A DNA stretch of 64,000 nucleotides from positions 1 through 64,000 of the forward strand of contig UQCF01000007.1 of assembly GCA_900539465.1 (NCBI GenBank), read 5' to 3'. This stretch comes from an uncultured Ruminococcus sp. Lineage in GTDB: Bacteria > Bacillota > Clostridia > Oscillospirales > Acutalibacteraceae. Below, piece by piece: positions 34,877 through 44,261 of the stretch. The notes beneath the pieces are model-generated. The model searched no databases, had not been told where the DNA came from, and saw nothing but the letters and a program-made list of their open reading frames with translations. Position 1 is the stretch's first letter; every line of letters begins with the position of its first letter. A program made the position numbers and the translations under genes.

Positions 34877-36166
34877 TTGAAATATTTATTAAAAAATGCA
34901 ACGGTTTATATAAAAGGCAAGCTTCAAAAAGCAGATGTGCTTGTTGACAGCGGCATTATTGCCGATATTTCTTACAGTGGTTTGAATCTTGACGGTATCG
35001 GTGTTTTCGATTTTTCAAATACATATATTTTCCCCGGTCTCACGGATGTTCACGTTCATCTCAGAGAGCCGGGTTTTTCTTTTAAAGAAACGATACGCAG
35101 CGGAACAATGGCTGCGGCAAGGGGCGGCTACACAACTGTTTGCGCCATGCCGAATCTTTCGCCTGTGCCGGATTGTGCGGAAAATTTGCAAAAAGAGCTT
35201 GACAAAATTAAGAGAGACGCCGTTATAAATGTTAAGCCCTACGGCTCTATTACCGTGGGCGAAAAGGGCGAGAGGCTTTCGGATATGGACGGCATGAAAG
35301 ATTATGTCGTTGCATTTTCGGACGACGGGCGCGGAATTCAGCAAAATTCATTGATGAGCGCGGCTATGGACAAAGCAAAGTCACTCGGAAAAATTATTGT
35401 CGCTCACTGTGAAGATAACAGCCTCCTTCACGGCGGATATATACATGACGGTGAATACTGCGCTTCTCACTCTCACAAGGGCATTTGCTCCGAGAGCGAG
35501 TGGGGACCCGTCAAGCGTGACGCGGAGCTCAGCATGGTGACCGGCTGCCCGTATCACGTTTGCCACATTTCGGCAAAGGAGACTGTCGAAATTATAAGAT
35601 ACGCAAAGAGCAGGGGCATTGACATAACCTGCGAAACCGCACCGCACTATCTCGCTCTTTGTGATGACGACCTTAAAGAAGAGGGCAGGTTTAAGATGAA
35701 TCCGCCGCTTCGGGGCAGAGACGACAAAGCCGCTTTGATAAAGGGTATAAAAGATGGCACGATTGATATGATTGCAACCGACCATGCTCCGCATACCGCA
35801 GAAGAAAAAAGCAGGGGACTTAAAGACAGTCTTATGGGCGTAGTAGGGCTGGAAACGGCGTTCCCCGTTCTTTACACGGAGCTTGTTAAAAAAGGAGAAA
35901 TTACTCTCGAAAAGCTGCTGGCTTTAATGCACGACAATCCCAACAAACGCTTCGGCATAGGCAGCGATATAGAAGTCGGTGCGAGTGCGGATCTCACGGT
36001 TTTTGATTTGGATAAAGAATATGTAATAGACCCGTCGGAGTTTATGTCTATGGGCAGAAGCACACCGTTTGAGGGCAAAAAGGTTTTCGGCAGATGCCTT
36101 ATGACTATGTGCGGCGGCAAAATTGTTTGGCAGGAGGAAGACGATGTTAAAGCAAGGCTTATTTGA
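34877..36166 (+). CDS. pyrC: Dihydroorotase
   Basis: A 429-residue zinc amidohydrolase that closes carbamoyl aspartate to dihydroorotate. The metal sites are seen as DVHVHLREPG (HxH), VAHCEDN, CHISAKET and ATDHAPHT. It belongs to the long class I dihydroorotases. The start is TTG at 34877 with GGGAG 8 bases upstream. It is first in pyrC-K-D-F-E-B-I and overlaps the start of pyrK. Confidence 0.95.
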   Translation: MKYLLKNATVYIKGKLQKADVLVDSGIIADISYSGLNLDGIGVFDFSNTYIFPGLTDVHVHLREPGFSFKETIRSGTMAAARGGYTTVCAMPNLSPVPDCAENLQKELDKIKRDAVINVKPYGSITVGEKGERLSDMDGMKDYVVAFSDDGRGIQQNSLMSAAMDKAKSLGKIIVAHCEDNSLLHGGYIHDGEYCASHSHKGICSESEWGPVKRDAELSMVTGCPYHVCHISAKETVEIIRYAKSRGIDITCETAPHYLALCDDDLKEEGRFKMNPPLRGRDDKAALIKGIKDGTIDMIATDHAPHTAEEKSRGLKDSLMGVVGLETAFPVLYTELVKKGEITLEKLLALMHDNPNKRFGIGSDIEVGASADLTVFDLDKEYVIDPSEFMSMGRSTPFEGKKVFGRCLMTMCGGKIVWQEEDDVKARLI

Positions 36167-36881
36167 AGTTAAAGAAAACAAAAAAATAGCAAAATCGGTT
36201 TACAAAATGACCCTTTCGGGCGATGCTTCGGCGATAGAGAAACCCGGTCAGTTCATAAACATAAAGCTTGACGGATTTTTTCTCAGACGTCCGATTTCGG
36301 TGTGCGACTGCGATGAAAACAATATAGTGATAATCTATAAGGTTGTGGGTGCGGGCACAAAGGCAATGTCAGAGATGAAAGAGGGTGCTGTTCTCGATAT
36401 ATTAACGGGGCTCGGCAACGGATTTGACATTTCAGAAAGCGGAGAAAATCCCATTGTCATAGGCGGAGGAGTTGGCGTGCCGCCGATGTATATGCTCGCA
36501 AAAAAATTAAAGGAGCAGGGCAAAAATGTTAAGGCAATACTCGGCTTTAACACAAAGGACGAGGTCTTTTATAAAGAAGAGTTTGAGTCCCTCGGCATAG
36601 AAACCTTTGTCACAACTGCGGACGGCAGCATGGGCGTTAAGGGCTTTGTCACAGATGCACTCTACCTTTGCGGTGATTACTCTTATTTTTACACCTGCGG
36701 CCCCGAACCTATGCTGAAGGCTATTTATAATAAAACAGAGACTTTGGGTCAGTTCAGCTTTGAGGAGCGTATGGGCTGCGGCTTCGGCGCGTGCATGGGC
36801 TGCAGCTGCAAAACAAAATACGGCAACAAAAGAATTTGCAAGGACGGTCCCGTTCTTTTGAAGAAGGAGATAGTATGGTAA
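36144..36881 (+). CDS. pyrK: Dihydroorotate dehydrogenase electron-transfer subunit
   Basis: A 245-residue iron-sulfur flavoprotein that passes electrons from PyrD to NAD. The FAD-binding RRPISVCD, NAD-binding IGGGVGVPPMY, and the [2Fe-2S] cysteine cluster CGFGACMGCSC with a final Cys near ICKDG are all present. The start 36144 has AGGAGG 6 bases upstream; an upstream in-frame ATG at 36123 is less suitable. It overlaps pyrC by 23 bases and pyrD by 7. Confidence 0.96.
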   Translation: MLKQGLFEVKENKKIAKSVYKMTLSGDASAIEKPGQFINIKLDGFFLRRPISVCDCDENNIVIIYKVVGAGTKAMSEMKEGAVLDILTGLGNGFDISESGENPIVIGGGVGVPPMYMLAKKLKEQGKNVKAILGFNTKDEVFYKEEFESLGIETFVTTADGSMGVKGFVTDALYLCGDYSYFYTCGPEPMLKAIYNKTETLGQFSFEERMGCGFGACMGCSCKTKYGNKRICKDGPVLLKKEIVW

Positions 36882-37786
36882 ACACAAAAATAAACCTTTG
36901 CGGCACCGTGATAGATAACCCTGTTATCCCTGCCAGCGGAACTTTCGGCTTTGGCTATGAATTTTCTGAAATATATGATATAAATATGTTAGGCACATTC
37001 TCTTTTAAGGGCACAACAAAAGAGGCTCGTTTCGGCAATCCCACGCCGAGAATTGCGGAGTGTCCGTCCGGCATGATAAATTCGGTGGGGCTTCAAAACC
37101 CCGGCGTTGACGCGGTTATAAAAGAGGAGCTGCCGAAGCTTAAAAAGGTTTTTTCAAAAAAAGTTATGGCAAACGTCAGCGGATTCAGCATTGACGAGTA
37201 TGCCTACACCTGCGAAAAGCTTGATAAAGAGGAGCAGGTCGGCTGGCTTGAGGTCAACATAAGCTGCCCAAATGTTCACAACGGAGGCATGGCATTCGGC
37301 ACAAGCCCCGAGGCGGCGGCGCAGGTGACAAAAGCCGTTAAAGCAGTTACCGAAAAGCCGGTCTTTATAAAACTCAGCCCCAATGTTACGGATATTGTTT
37401 CAATTGCGAAGGCTTGCGAAGAAAGCGGAGCAGACGGCATAAGCATGATAAATACCTTGCTGGGTATGAGAATTGACCTGAAAACAAAAAAGCCCGTGAT
37501 AGCAAACAAAATGGGCGGATTTTCAGGCAAGGCGATATTCCCTGTCGCGCTCAGAATGGTTTATCAGGTTTACGAGAATGTCAGTATTCCGATTATCGGC
37601 ATGGGCGGCGTCGGCAGTGCCGAGGACGTTATAGAAATGATGCTTGCAGGCGCGAGCGCGGTCGAAGTCGGCGCGGCTAATCTTACAGAGCCTTATGCCT
37701 GCAAAAATATAATCGAAGATTTGCCAAGGGTAATGGAAAAGTATTCAATAAACAATTTAACAGATATAATCGGAGGTGCTCACTGA
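36875..37786 (+). CDS. pyrD: Dihydroorotate dehydrogenase B, catalytic subunit
   Basis: A 303-residue class 1B enzyme that oxidises dihydroorotate to orotate with [14 protein letters not shown] contains the catalytic Cys region, and [18 protein letters not shown] and [14 protein letters not shown] complete the barrel. The pairing with pyrK defines the NAD-linked type. The start at 36875 (AAGGAGA upstream) is chosen over a longer frame that overlaps pyrK. Its stop overlaps the pyrF ATG. Confidence 0.96.
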   Translation: MVNTKINLCGTVIDNPVIPASGTFGFGYEFSEIYDINMLGTFSFKGTTKEARFGNPTPRIAECPSGMINSVGLQNPGVDAVIKEELPKLKKVFSKKVMANVSGFSIDEYAYTCEKLDKEEQVGWLEVNISCPNVHNGGMAFGTSPEAAAQVTKAVKAVTEKPVFIKLSPNVTDIVSIAKACEESGADGISMINTLLGMRIDLKTKKPVIANKMGGFSGKAIFPVALRMVYQVYENVSIPIIGMGGVGSAEDVIEMMLAGASAVEVGAANLTEPYACKNIIEDLPRVMEKYSINNLTDIIGGAH

Positions 37787-38484
37787 TGGGTAAAGACGTA
37801 ATAATCGCTTGTGATTTCAGCAGTGAAAAAGAGGTGTTTGATTTTCTTGACCTCTTTAAAGATGAAAAGCCGTATGTGAAAATAGGCATGGAGCTTTTTT
37901 ATGCGGCAGGTCCGCAGATTGTCAAAGAGATAAAAAACAGAGGTCACAAAATCTTTCTTGACTTAAAGCTTCACGACATACCGAACACGGTAAAAAAAGC
38001 CATGAGAGTTCTCTCAAACCTTGATGTTGATATGTGCAATCTTCATGCGGCAGGCACCGAGGCTATGATGCAGGCGGCACTTGAGGGATTGACAAGGCCG
38101 GACGGCACAAGACCGCTTCTTATTGCCGTTACACAGCTTACTTCAACCGACCAAAGCAGAATGGAAAACGAGCTTCTTATAAAAGAGCCGATAGATAAGG
38201 TTGTTATGCACTATGCTCACAATGCTTGTGAGGCGGGGCTTGACGGCGTTGTTTGCTCGCCTCTTGAAGCAGGCAAGGTCAAAAACGTATGTGGCAAAGA
38301 GTTTTTGACCGTTACTCCCGGTGTTCGCTTTGCGGACGGCGATGTAGGCGATCAGGTCAGGGTTACAACACCCGAAAAGGCAAAGGAGATAGGCTCAGAT
38401 TATATTGTAGTCGGCAGACCCATAACTCAGGCGGCAGACCCCGTTGCCGCATACAGAAGATGCGTTAAAGAATTTTGTTCATAA
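37786..38484 (+). CDS. pyrF: Orotidine-5'-phosphate decarboxylase
   Basis: A 232-residue TIM-barrel decarboxylase making UMP. The catalytic [13 protein letters not shown] is present, and [12 protein letters not shown] is the phosphate-binding region. It is of the PyrF class with this short, compact form. The start codon overlaps the pyrD stop, and pyrE follows after 23 bases. Confidence 0.96.
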   Translation: MGKDVIIACDFSSEKEVFDFLDLFKDEKPYVKIGMELFYAAGPQIVKEIKNRGHKIFLDLKLHDIPNTVKKAMRVLSNLDVDMCNLHAAGTEAMMQAALEGLTRPDGTRPLLIAVTQLTSTDQSRMENELLIKEPIDKVVMHYAHNACEAGLDGVVCSPLEAGKVKNVCGKEFLTVTPGVRFADGDVGDQVRVTTPEKAKEIGSDYIVVGRPITQAADPVAAYRRCVKEFCS

Positions 38485-38507
38485 AAAAATAAGAGAGGTA
38501 ATTTAAA

Positions 38508-39137
38508 ATGGAAAAAACTATTGCAGAAGCTTTGCTTGCTATCAAAGCCGTATTTTTCAGACCCGACGATCCGTTCACATGGGCAAGCGGAATAAAAAGC
38601 CCCGTTTATTGCGATAACAGACTAATACTTACCGCTCCCAAACAGCGCAAAATTGTTGAGCAGGCAATTGCCGACACCGTAAAAAAGAATTATCCCGAAT
38701 GCGAGGTACTTATGGGAACAAGCACCGCAGGCATAGCTCATGCCGCAATTGCCGCTTCAATACTCGATATGCCTATGGGCTATGTGCGCTCCGGCGCAAA
38801 GGACCACGGCAGACAAAACCAAATAGAGGGCAAGCTTGAAAAAGGTCAGAAGGTAGTTGTTATAGAAGACCTTATTTCTACCGGCGGCAGTGTAATTGAG
38901 GTTGTCAATGTTTTGAGAGAGGCGGGCGCAGAGGTGCTCGGCATAGTCAGCATTTTTACCTATGGTATGCAAAAAGGTCTTGACCGCCTTGCCGCCGCGA
39001 ATGTTAAAAATGTGAGCCTTACAAACTTTGACGTTATTGCACAGGTTGCGGCGCAGACGGGTTATATCAAACCCGAAGATGTTGAAAGACTTATAAAATT
39101 CAGAAACAATCCCTCAGACGAGAGCTGGATAGGCTGA
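38508..39137 (+). CDS. pyrE: Orotate phosphoribosyltransferase
   Basis: A 209-residue type I phosphoribosyltransferase converting orotate and PRPP to OMP. The PRPP motif is VVVIEDLISTGGSVIEVV. FTWASGIKSPVYCDNR and MGYVRSGAKDHGRQNQIEG are conserved. GAGAGG precedes the start. The gene order C-K-D-F-E-B-I puts the last two steps before the first. Confidence 0.96.
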   Translation: MEKTIAEALLAIKAVFFRPDDPFTWASGIKSPVYCDNRLILTAPKQRKIVEQAIADTVKKNYPECEVLMGTSTAGIAHAAIAASILDMPMGYVRSGAKDHGRQNQIEGKLEKGQKVVVIEDLISTGGSVIEVVNVLREAGAEVLGIVSIFTYGMQKGLDRLAAANVKNVSLTNFDVIAQVAAQTGYIKPEDVERLIKFRNNPSDESWIG

Positions 39138-39171
39138 GACGGCACTTAAAATTTGTTAAAGGACGGTCGGA

Positions 39172-40086
39172 ATGAATAACCTTATAAATATACTCGATCT
39201 TTCTACTGAAGAGATAGACTCTCTCATGGCAACCGCCATGGATATAATCGAAAATCCAAAAAAATACAGTGAGAAATGCCGCGGCAAAAAGCTTGCCACA
39301 CTCTTTTTTGAGCCGTCAACAAGAACAAGGCTCAGCTTTGAGGCGGCAATGTATGAGCTCGGCGGCAATGTGCTCGGTTTTTCAGAGGCAAGCAGCTCAT
39401 CCGCTTCAAAGGGTGAGAGCGTTGCGGACACGGTCAGCGTTGTCTCTTATTATGCCGATATAATCGCAATGCGACACCCCAAAGAGGGTGCGCCGCTTGT
39501 GGCTTCTATGAAAGCTTCGGTGCCGATTATAAATGCGGGCGACGGAGGGCACAATCACCCCACGCAGACGCTTGCCGACCTTTTGACCATAAAGCGCGAG
39601 CTCGGCAGATTTGACGGACTCACAATCGGATTTTGCGGCGACTTGAAATTCGGCAGAACGGTTCACTCGCTAATTTCCGCAATGGTTCGCTACAATAATG
39701 TCAAGTTTGTTATGATTTCACCGGATGAGCTTAAAATCCCCGATTATATAAAGAACGACGTGCTTTATAAAAACAATATTGATTTCAAAGAAACCGCAAG
39801 CCTTGAAGAGACAATGCCGGAGCTTGATGTTCTTTATATGACGAGGGTTCAAAGAGAACGCTTTTTTAACGAGGCTGATTATATTCGTCTTAAAGACAGC
39901 TATGTTCTCACAAAAGAAAAGCTCTCTCTTGCCAAAAAAGATATGCGTATTTTGCATCCGCTGCCGAGAGTCAACGAAATCTCGGTTGATGTTGACTCTG
40001 ACCCGAGAGCGGCGTACTTCCGCCAGGCGTGCAACGGCAAGTATATGAGAATGGCGCTTATATTAAAGCTTTTGGGGGTAGAATGA
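39172..40086 (+). CDS. pyrB: Aspartate carbamoyltransferase catalytic subunit
   Basis: A 304-residue transcarbamoylase making carbamoyl aspartate, the first committed pyrimidine step. [13 protein letters not shown] is the carbamoyl-phosphate loop. [14 protein letters not shown] and [10 protein letters not shown] are family landmarks. Its stop overlaps pyrI, so it is probably the catalytic trimer of a PyrBI holoenzyme subject to nucleotide feedback. Confidence 0.97.
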   Translation: MNNLINILDLSTEEIDSLMATAMDIIENPKKYSEKCRGKKLATLFFEPSTRTRLSFEAAMYELGGNVLGFSEASSSSASKGESVADTVSVVSYYADIIAMRHPKEGAPLVASMKASVPIINAGDGGHNHPTQTLADLLTIKRELGRFDGLTIGFCGDLKFGRTVHSLISAMVRYNNVKFVMISPDELKIPDYIKNDVLYKNNIDFKETASLEETMPELDVLYMTRVQRERFFNEADYIRLKDSYVLTKEKLSLAKKDMRILHPLPRVNEISVDVDSDPRAAYFRQACNGKYMRMALILKLLGVE

Positions 40087-40517
40087 TGAATATTGACTCA
40101 ATAAAAAACGGATTTGTGCTTGACCATATCAAAGCCGGCAAAAGCATGAAGATATACAATTATCTTGAGCTGGATAAGCTTGACTGTGTGGTTGCTGTAA
40201 TAAAAAACGTGCCGAGCCGAAAAATGGGTAAAAAAGATATTATCAAAATAGATGCCGAAATAGATGTTGACCTTGATATTTTAGGCTATATAGACCCCGG
40301 CATAACGGTTGACGTTATAAAAGACGGCAAGCTTATAGATAAAAGACATCTTGAGCTTCCGCAGACCGTAAGCAATGTTATGCGCTGCAAAAATCCGAGG
40401 TGCATAACCTCTACCGAGCAGGGGCTTACACAAACATTTAAACTTGCGGACAAAGAAAACGGCATATACCGCTGCATATACTGCGAGTCAAGGGCAAAGC
40501 ACGGCAGTCTGCTTTAA
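40086..40517 (+). CDS. pyrI: Aspartate carbamoyltransferase regulatory subunit
   Basis: A 143-residue regulatory subunit. An N-terminal nucleotide-binding domain (residues 1-95) is followed by a zinc domain with four Cys (CKNPRC...CIYC). In the enteric enzyme it confers CTP inhibition and ATP activation. Start choice: ATG 40086 (spacing 7 from GGGGG) or ATG 40083. It is last in the operon. The following 248 bases to 40765 hold only a weak hairpin (ACCGCAC 40655 / GTGCGGT 40685) and no gene I can support. Confidence 0.94.
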   Translation: MNIDSIKNGFVLDHIKAGKSMKIYNYLELDKLDCVVAVIKNVPSRKMGKKDIIKIDAEIDVDLDILGYIDPGITVDVIKDGKLIDKRHLELPQTVSNVMRCKNPRCITSTEQGLTQTFKLADKENGIYRCIYCESRAKHGSLL

Positions 40518-40765
40518 TCAAAGCCTGTAAGCGGCATGAAAAACCGAGAAAGCTATATATTTAATATTGTCGGGTACATTCGGCTCATACTGTTCTCCGG
40601 CGGCAACATGCAGAGAGATTTTTAAAAATCCAGATGATACGGGTGTGCTTGATGACCGCACTTTTTTGTGATAAAATTGTGCGGTATTAAATTTCTCGGC
40701 AGATGCCGAATGTAACCCTTGAGCCGAAACAGCGGTATTTTATAAAATAAGCCGGTGATAACCGA

Positions 40766-41587
40766 ATGAAAAAACCAAAAAAACATCGCCGCAGATTAAA
40801 AAGATTTTTTGCGGCCGTTGTCTTGATTGCTTTGCTGTGGGTGTTTAATAATTTTACGCTCAAAGTCAGCAAAACAGAAGTTAAAGACGAGCTTATAAAC
40901 GACGAAATAACATTAGTTCAGCTCACCGATTTACACGGTATGAGCTTTGGCAAAGCCAACAGCGCAATAAAGCGAAAGATCAAAAAAATATCACCCGATA
41001 TAATTGTCATAACGGGCGATATGTTCACATATCCCGGAGGGAACGATGGAGAGGAGACGGCATTTGAGCTGATAAGCTCCCTTGCGAAGGACTATGAAGT
41101 TTTTTATGTAAACGGCGAGCATGATGACAACGAAGATTTTTTCAAAAGACTTGAAAATGCCGGTGTAACTGTGCTAAACTATAAAAACGAGGTATTGAAG
41201 ATAAAAAATACCGAAATTCATCTTTACGGAATAGATAACGTCTATTATTCGCCGACATTTGATTTAAAAAATGCCTTTAAAAAAGATGATGAAAACTTTT
41301 CGGTTTTGCTCGCGCATATTCCGAATTTTAAAAGCTTTGCGTCTTTCGGCATCGACCTTTCTCTTTGCGGCGATACTCACGGCGGAATGTTCAGACTCCC
41401 CGTTATAGGTGCTGTCATTTCGCAGGACGGATTTTTTCCCGATTTAAGAGGGGAATATACCAAGGGATTGTATGAGCTTAACGGCAGCAAAATGTTTATT
41501 TCGAGCGGTTTGGGGGATTCACCGTTCCCCATAAGGTTTTTTAACCGACCCGAAATTGCGGTCATAAAGCTTATGCCAAATAAATAA
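40766..41587 (+). CDS. Membrane-anchored calcineurin-like metallophosphoesterase
   Basis: A 273-residue protein with a basic N-terminus, one transmembrane helix (residues 15-30) and an extracellular-facing phosphoesterase domain. Metal motifs are QLTDLHG (DxH), ITGDMF (GD), NGEHDDN (a variant of GNHE), LLAHIP and GDTHGG. The class resembles YkuE, which acts on surface lipids or phosphodiesters. The substrate is unknown. A start with GGTGATAACCG upstream is used. It is 18 bases upstream of the EEP gene, so probably co-transcribed. Confidence 0.82.
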   Translation: MKKPKKHRRRLKRFFAAVVLIALLWVFNNFTLKVSKTEVKDELINDEITLVQLTDLHGMSFGKANSAIKRKIKKISPDIIVITGDMFTYPGGNDGEETAFELISSLAKDYEVFYVNGEHDDNEDFFKRLENAGVTVLNYKNEVLKIKNTEIHLYGIDNVYYSPTFDLKNAFKKDDENFSVLLAHIPNFKSFASFGIDLSLCGDTHGGMFRLPVIGAVISQDGFFPDLRGEYTKGLYELNGSKMFISSGLGDSPFPIRFFNRPEIAVIKLMPNK

Positions 41588-41605
41588 AAAAAGAGGTTGT
41601 GCACA

Positions 41606-42694
41606 GTGAAAAAATTAAGATCAATTCTTTGCATCGTGCTTGCGCTCACAATGATTATCGGCGGCACGGCAGTTTCTTCTTATGCACAGGATGCTGAGGA
41701 GAATGAGGCAAAAGAGTTCAAAGCTCTTTGCTACAATGTTGCGGGTTTGCCCGATTTCAACAAGCTTTTGGGCAAAGGCGGTAAGGACGTCAAGGGCAAC
41801 CAGAAGCTTATAGGCGAAATGATAAACAAAAGCGATTATGACATCGTTGCCGTTCAGGAGGATTTCGGCTATCATTCGTCTCTTGTAAAGCCCATGACAA
41901 ACTACCCTTATAAGACCAACCACACGGGCGGTATCCCCGGCGGCGACGGACTTAACCTTTATTCAAAATTCCCGCTTTATAACGAGACAAGAATAAAGTG
42001 GAACAAGGCCTACGGAATTATCGACCACGGTGCCGACGATATGACCCCCAAGGGCATACTTTATTCGGTAATTGAAATTGCCGACGGTGTTTATGTTGAT
42101 TTTTATGATATTCATGCAGATGCCAACGGCGACGAAGGCTCACGCGAGGCAAGAAGAGATAATCTCAAACAGCTTGCAGACCTTATCACCGCGCGCGGAA
42201 CGGATCGCCCCGTTATTGTAACAGGTGACGTCAACATATCATCTCACTTTTCGGATGATTGCGGCATAAACGAGTATCTTTTCTACGGCTGCGGACTCAA
42301 GGACGCATGGATAGAGCTTCACAACAACGGCGATTATGAGGATTTCTCAAATTACTATGACCCGACCAAGGACTGGAGCGACTGCTGGGGCAGATGGGAC
42401 TCTGTTGAGCACTTTATGTATCGCAGCGGCGGCGGAATTGATTTGGAGGCTACCGATTTTGAGTATATCTTCAATTATGACTCCGAGGGTAAAGACCTTT
42501 CGGACCATGCCTCCGCTTCTGTAACTTTCTCATACACCGTAACAGACGATTTTAAAGAGAACACAGAAGAACTCACCGTTGTCAAAGCTGACATTTTCGG
42601 ACTTATAAAGAATAAAATATATTATATCTTCAGAGATATTTATCTTATCATCAAAAATTTTGACGAGCTTAAAGGCTTTATCGGCTGGAAATAA
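41606..42694 (+). CDS. Secreted endonuclease/exonuclease/phosphatase-family protein
   Basis: A 362-residue exported enzyme of the EEP superfamily (sphingomyelinase/DNase I fold). The signal peptide is residues 1-27 (ending SSYAQD). Active-site blocks are CYNVAGLPD (Asn), VQEDF (metal Glu), GGDGLNLYSK, IVTGDVNISS and LSDHASASVT. Sphingomyelinase-like or other phosphodiesterase activity is possible; the substrate is not determined. GTG at 41606 with AGAGG is preferred to TTG 41597. A short tail with a hydrophobic end follows the catalytic domain. Confidence 0.8.
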   Translation: MKKLRSILCIVLALTMIIGGTAVSSYAQDAEENEAKEFKALCYNVAGLPDFNKLLGKGGKDVKGNQKLIGEMINKSDYDIVAVQEDFGYHSSLVKPMTNYPYKTNHTGGIPGGDGLNLYSKFPLYNETRIKWNKAYGIIDHGADDMTPKGILYSVIEIADGVYVDFYDIHADANGDEGSREARRDNLKQLADLITARGTDRPVIVTGDVNISSHFSDDCGINEYLFYGCGLKDAWIELHNNGDYEDFSNYYDPTKDWSDCWGRWDSVEHFMYRSGGGIDLEATDFEYIFNYDSEGKDLSDHASASVTFSYTVTDDFKENTEELTVVKADIFGLIKNKIYYIFRDIYLIIKNFDELKGFIGWK

Positions 42695-42710
42695 GCAATA
42701 AAGATTTTTC

Positions 42711-42738
42711 GGGCGGCACTCATTTGCGAGTGCCGCCC
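42711..42738 (+). terminator. Bidirectional terminator
   Basis: GGGCGGCACTC pairs perfectly with GAGTGCCGCCC (11 bp, 6-base loop), flanked by AAAGATTTTTC and ATCTTTATTT. It separates the convergent EEP and YoaK-like genes. Confidence 0.92.
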
Positions 42739-42770
42739 ATCTTTATTTATATGCGTATTTAATTTTTGGC

Positions 42771-43454
42771 TCAATGCTGTTTTTCTCTGTCTTTTACAAA
42801 CATCATAACAAAACTTATTGTCAAAAGTCCGCAGCAAATCCAAACAGATTTTTCACCGATTTTTGCGGTTATGATACTGCCTATTCCGGCACCGAGCGCA
42901 AATAAAGCGATAACGGCAAAATAGGTGAGAGACTTATAAAGAATTACTTTGTCTTTTGTCTTGAAATAAGCATAAAGTGATTCCGCTCCGCTTCGCATAT
43001 TGCCTATGCACATGGTACTCGCATAAACGTGACCGCGAACCTTGTGAAAGGTCTGCACCTGAAGCGCACAAACAAAAGACACAAGGGCGTTTGCGGCGGA
43101 GTTTAGACTTTGCGGCATAAAGCCGACGAAAAACATCAGCACAATCTCTATAAGCAAAACAATTTGCCGCCAATGTATTTTTTCATATTTTTTAAACCGG
43201 CTGTGAATTATTTCGGCAATTATCGTACCGAGCAAAAAAGAAATTATAGGTATGATGTATTTAACGGAATTTGCCCATTCGCCTTTAAAAAGATTTGAAC
43301 TCATCAGCACAATGTTGCCGGTTTGCGCGTTGGCAAAAACAGAGCCGCGGCAGCAGTAGGTGTACGCGTCCTGAAATCCGCCTGATAAAATAATAAATAC
43401 CGCAGTTCGCAAGGTGTCTGACATCTGCGGGGAAGAACGTTTCTTAAAAAGCAT
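42771..43454 (-). CDS. YoaK/DUF1275-family membrane protein
   Basis: A 227-residue membrane protein with about six helices, of the YoaK (DUF1275) family. The conserved start is FIILSGGFQDAYTYC, with the NAQTGN motif after it; TMCIGNMRSG is in the middle. Function is unknown; family members are small-molecule transporter candidates. AAGGAGG precedes the ATG. Confidence 0.88.
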   Translation of the reverse strand: MLFKKRSSPQMSDTLRTAVFIILSGGFQDAYTYCCRGSVFANAQTGNIVLMSSNLFKGEWANSVKYIIPIISFLLGTIIAEIIHSRFKKYEKIHWRQIVLLIEIVLMFFVGFMPQSLNSAANALVSFVCALQVQTFHKVRGHVYASTMCIGNMRSGAESLYAYFKTKDKVILYKSLTYFAVIALFALGAGIGSIITAKIGEKSVWICCGLLTISFVMMFVKDREKQH

Positions 43455-43511
43455 CTCAATCCTCCTTTTCGAGCAAATATTATAATACTAAAGCCATTAA
43501 ATGTAAATATA

Positions 43512-43547
43512 AAAATCGGTCGGACAGCAGAATATCCGACCGATTTT
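43512..43547 (-). terminator. Terminator of pflBA
   Basis: AAAATCGGTCGGA pairs with TCCGACCGATTTT (13 bp, 10-base loop) right after the pflA stop, followed by a T-rich sequence on the minus strand. Confidence 0.88.
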
Positions 43548-43548
43548 A

Positions 43549-44250
43549 TCATAAAAGTTTTTGCAGTTGCTTTATTTTATCCTCCGACATTTCGGGGGTG
43601 TCTTTAAGCTTAAATTCCATGCCGAGGTTTTCGTATTTCGGCAGGCAAAGCTTTCTGAAGGGGAGCAGTTCTGTTTTTTCTATATTGTTATATTTCTTGA
43701 GAAATTCTTTTAAGGAGAGGATATTTTTTTCGCTGTCGTTTATACCCGGCACTATCACTTGCCTTATCCAAAGCGGAATATTCATTTTTTGAGTTAAATC
43801 CAAAAAATCTTTAACGCGCGAGAACTCGGCTTTGCAGTATTCGGTATAATCCTCATCGCTTAAAAATTTGACGTCCGCAAGCACAAGGTCGGCGTATTCG
43901 AGCACCGATTTCGCTTTTTTAAAATCGCCTATACCCGAGGTGTCAAGAGCTGTGTGAATGTTGTTTTGCTTTAAAATTTTAAACAGCTCTCTCACAAAAT
44001 CCGGCTGCATAAGCGGTTCGCCGCCGGAAACGGTTACACCGCCGTCCTTTATATACGGCTTGTAGCGAAGAATTTTTTGTGCCATTTTTTCGGGTGTGTA
44101 TTCTTCGCCGCCGGCAAAGCTTTGTGCGTCCGGGTTGTGACAATAGATACATCTGAGGGGGCAGCCCTGCATAAATACAACACATCTCAGCCCCGGACCG
44201 TCTACCGCGCCGAGCGACTGAAAAGAATGTATTTTGCCGACTGTATCCAT
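43549..44250 (-). CDS. pflA: Pyruvate formate-lyase activating enzyme
   Basis: A 233-residue radical-SAM enzyme that installs the glycyl radical on PflB. The cluster motif CPLRCIYCHNPD (CxxxCxxC) sits near residues 30-41, followed by VTVSGGEPLMQ and an N-terminal GLRCVVFMQG. The length is normal. It follows pflB by 11 bases on the same transcript. Confidence 0.97.
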   Translation of the reverse strand: MDTVGKIHSFQSLGAVDGPGLRCVVFMQGCPLRCIYCHNPDAQSFAGGEEYTPEKMAQKILRYKPYIKDGGVTVSGGEPLMQPDFVRELFKILKQNNIHTALDTSGIGDFKKAKSVLEYADLVLADVKFLSDEDYTEYCKAEFSRVKDFLDLTQKMNIPLWIRQVIVPGINDSEKNILSLKEFLKKYNNIEKTELLPFRKLCLPKYENLGMEFKLKDTPEMSEDKIKQLQKLL

Positions 44251-44261
44251 CTTATTCTCCT

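Noticed and set aside
34846..34877. PyrR-binding attenuator before pyrC
   Set aside because: The leader after the promoter is about 25 bases with no hairpin; there is no room for one.
40518..40765. Possible gene or riboswitch after pyrI
   Set aside because: Only short frames and a weak ACCGCAC/GTGCGGT hairpin with a poor tail; nothing supportable.
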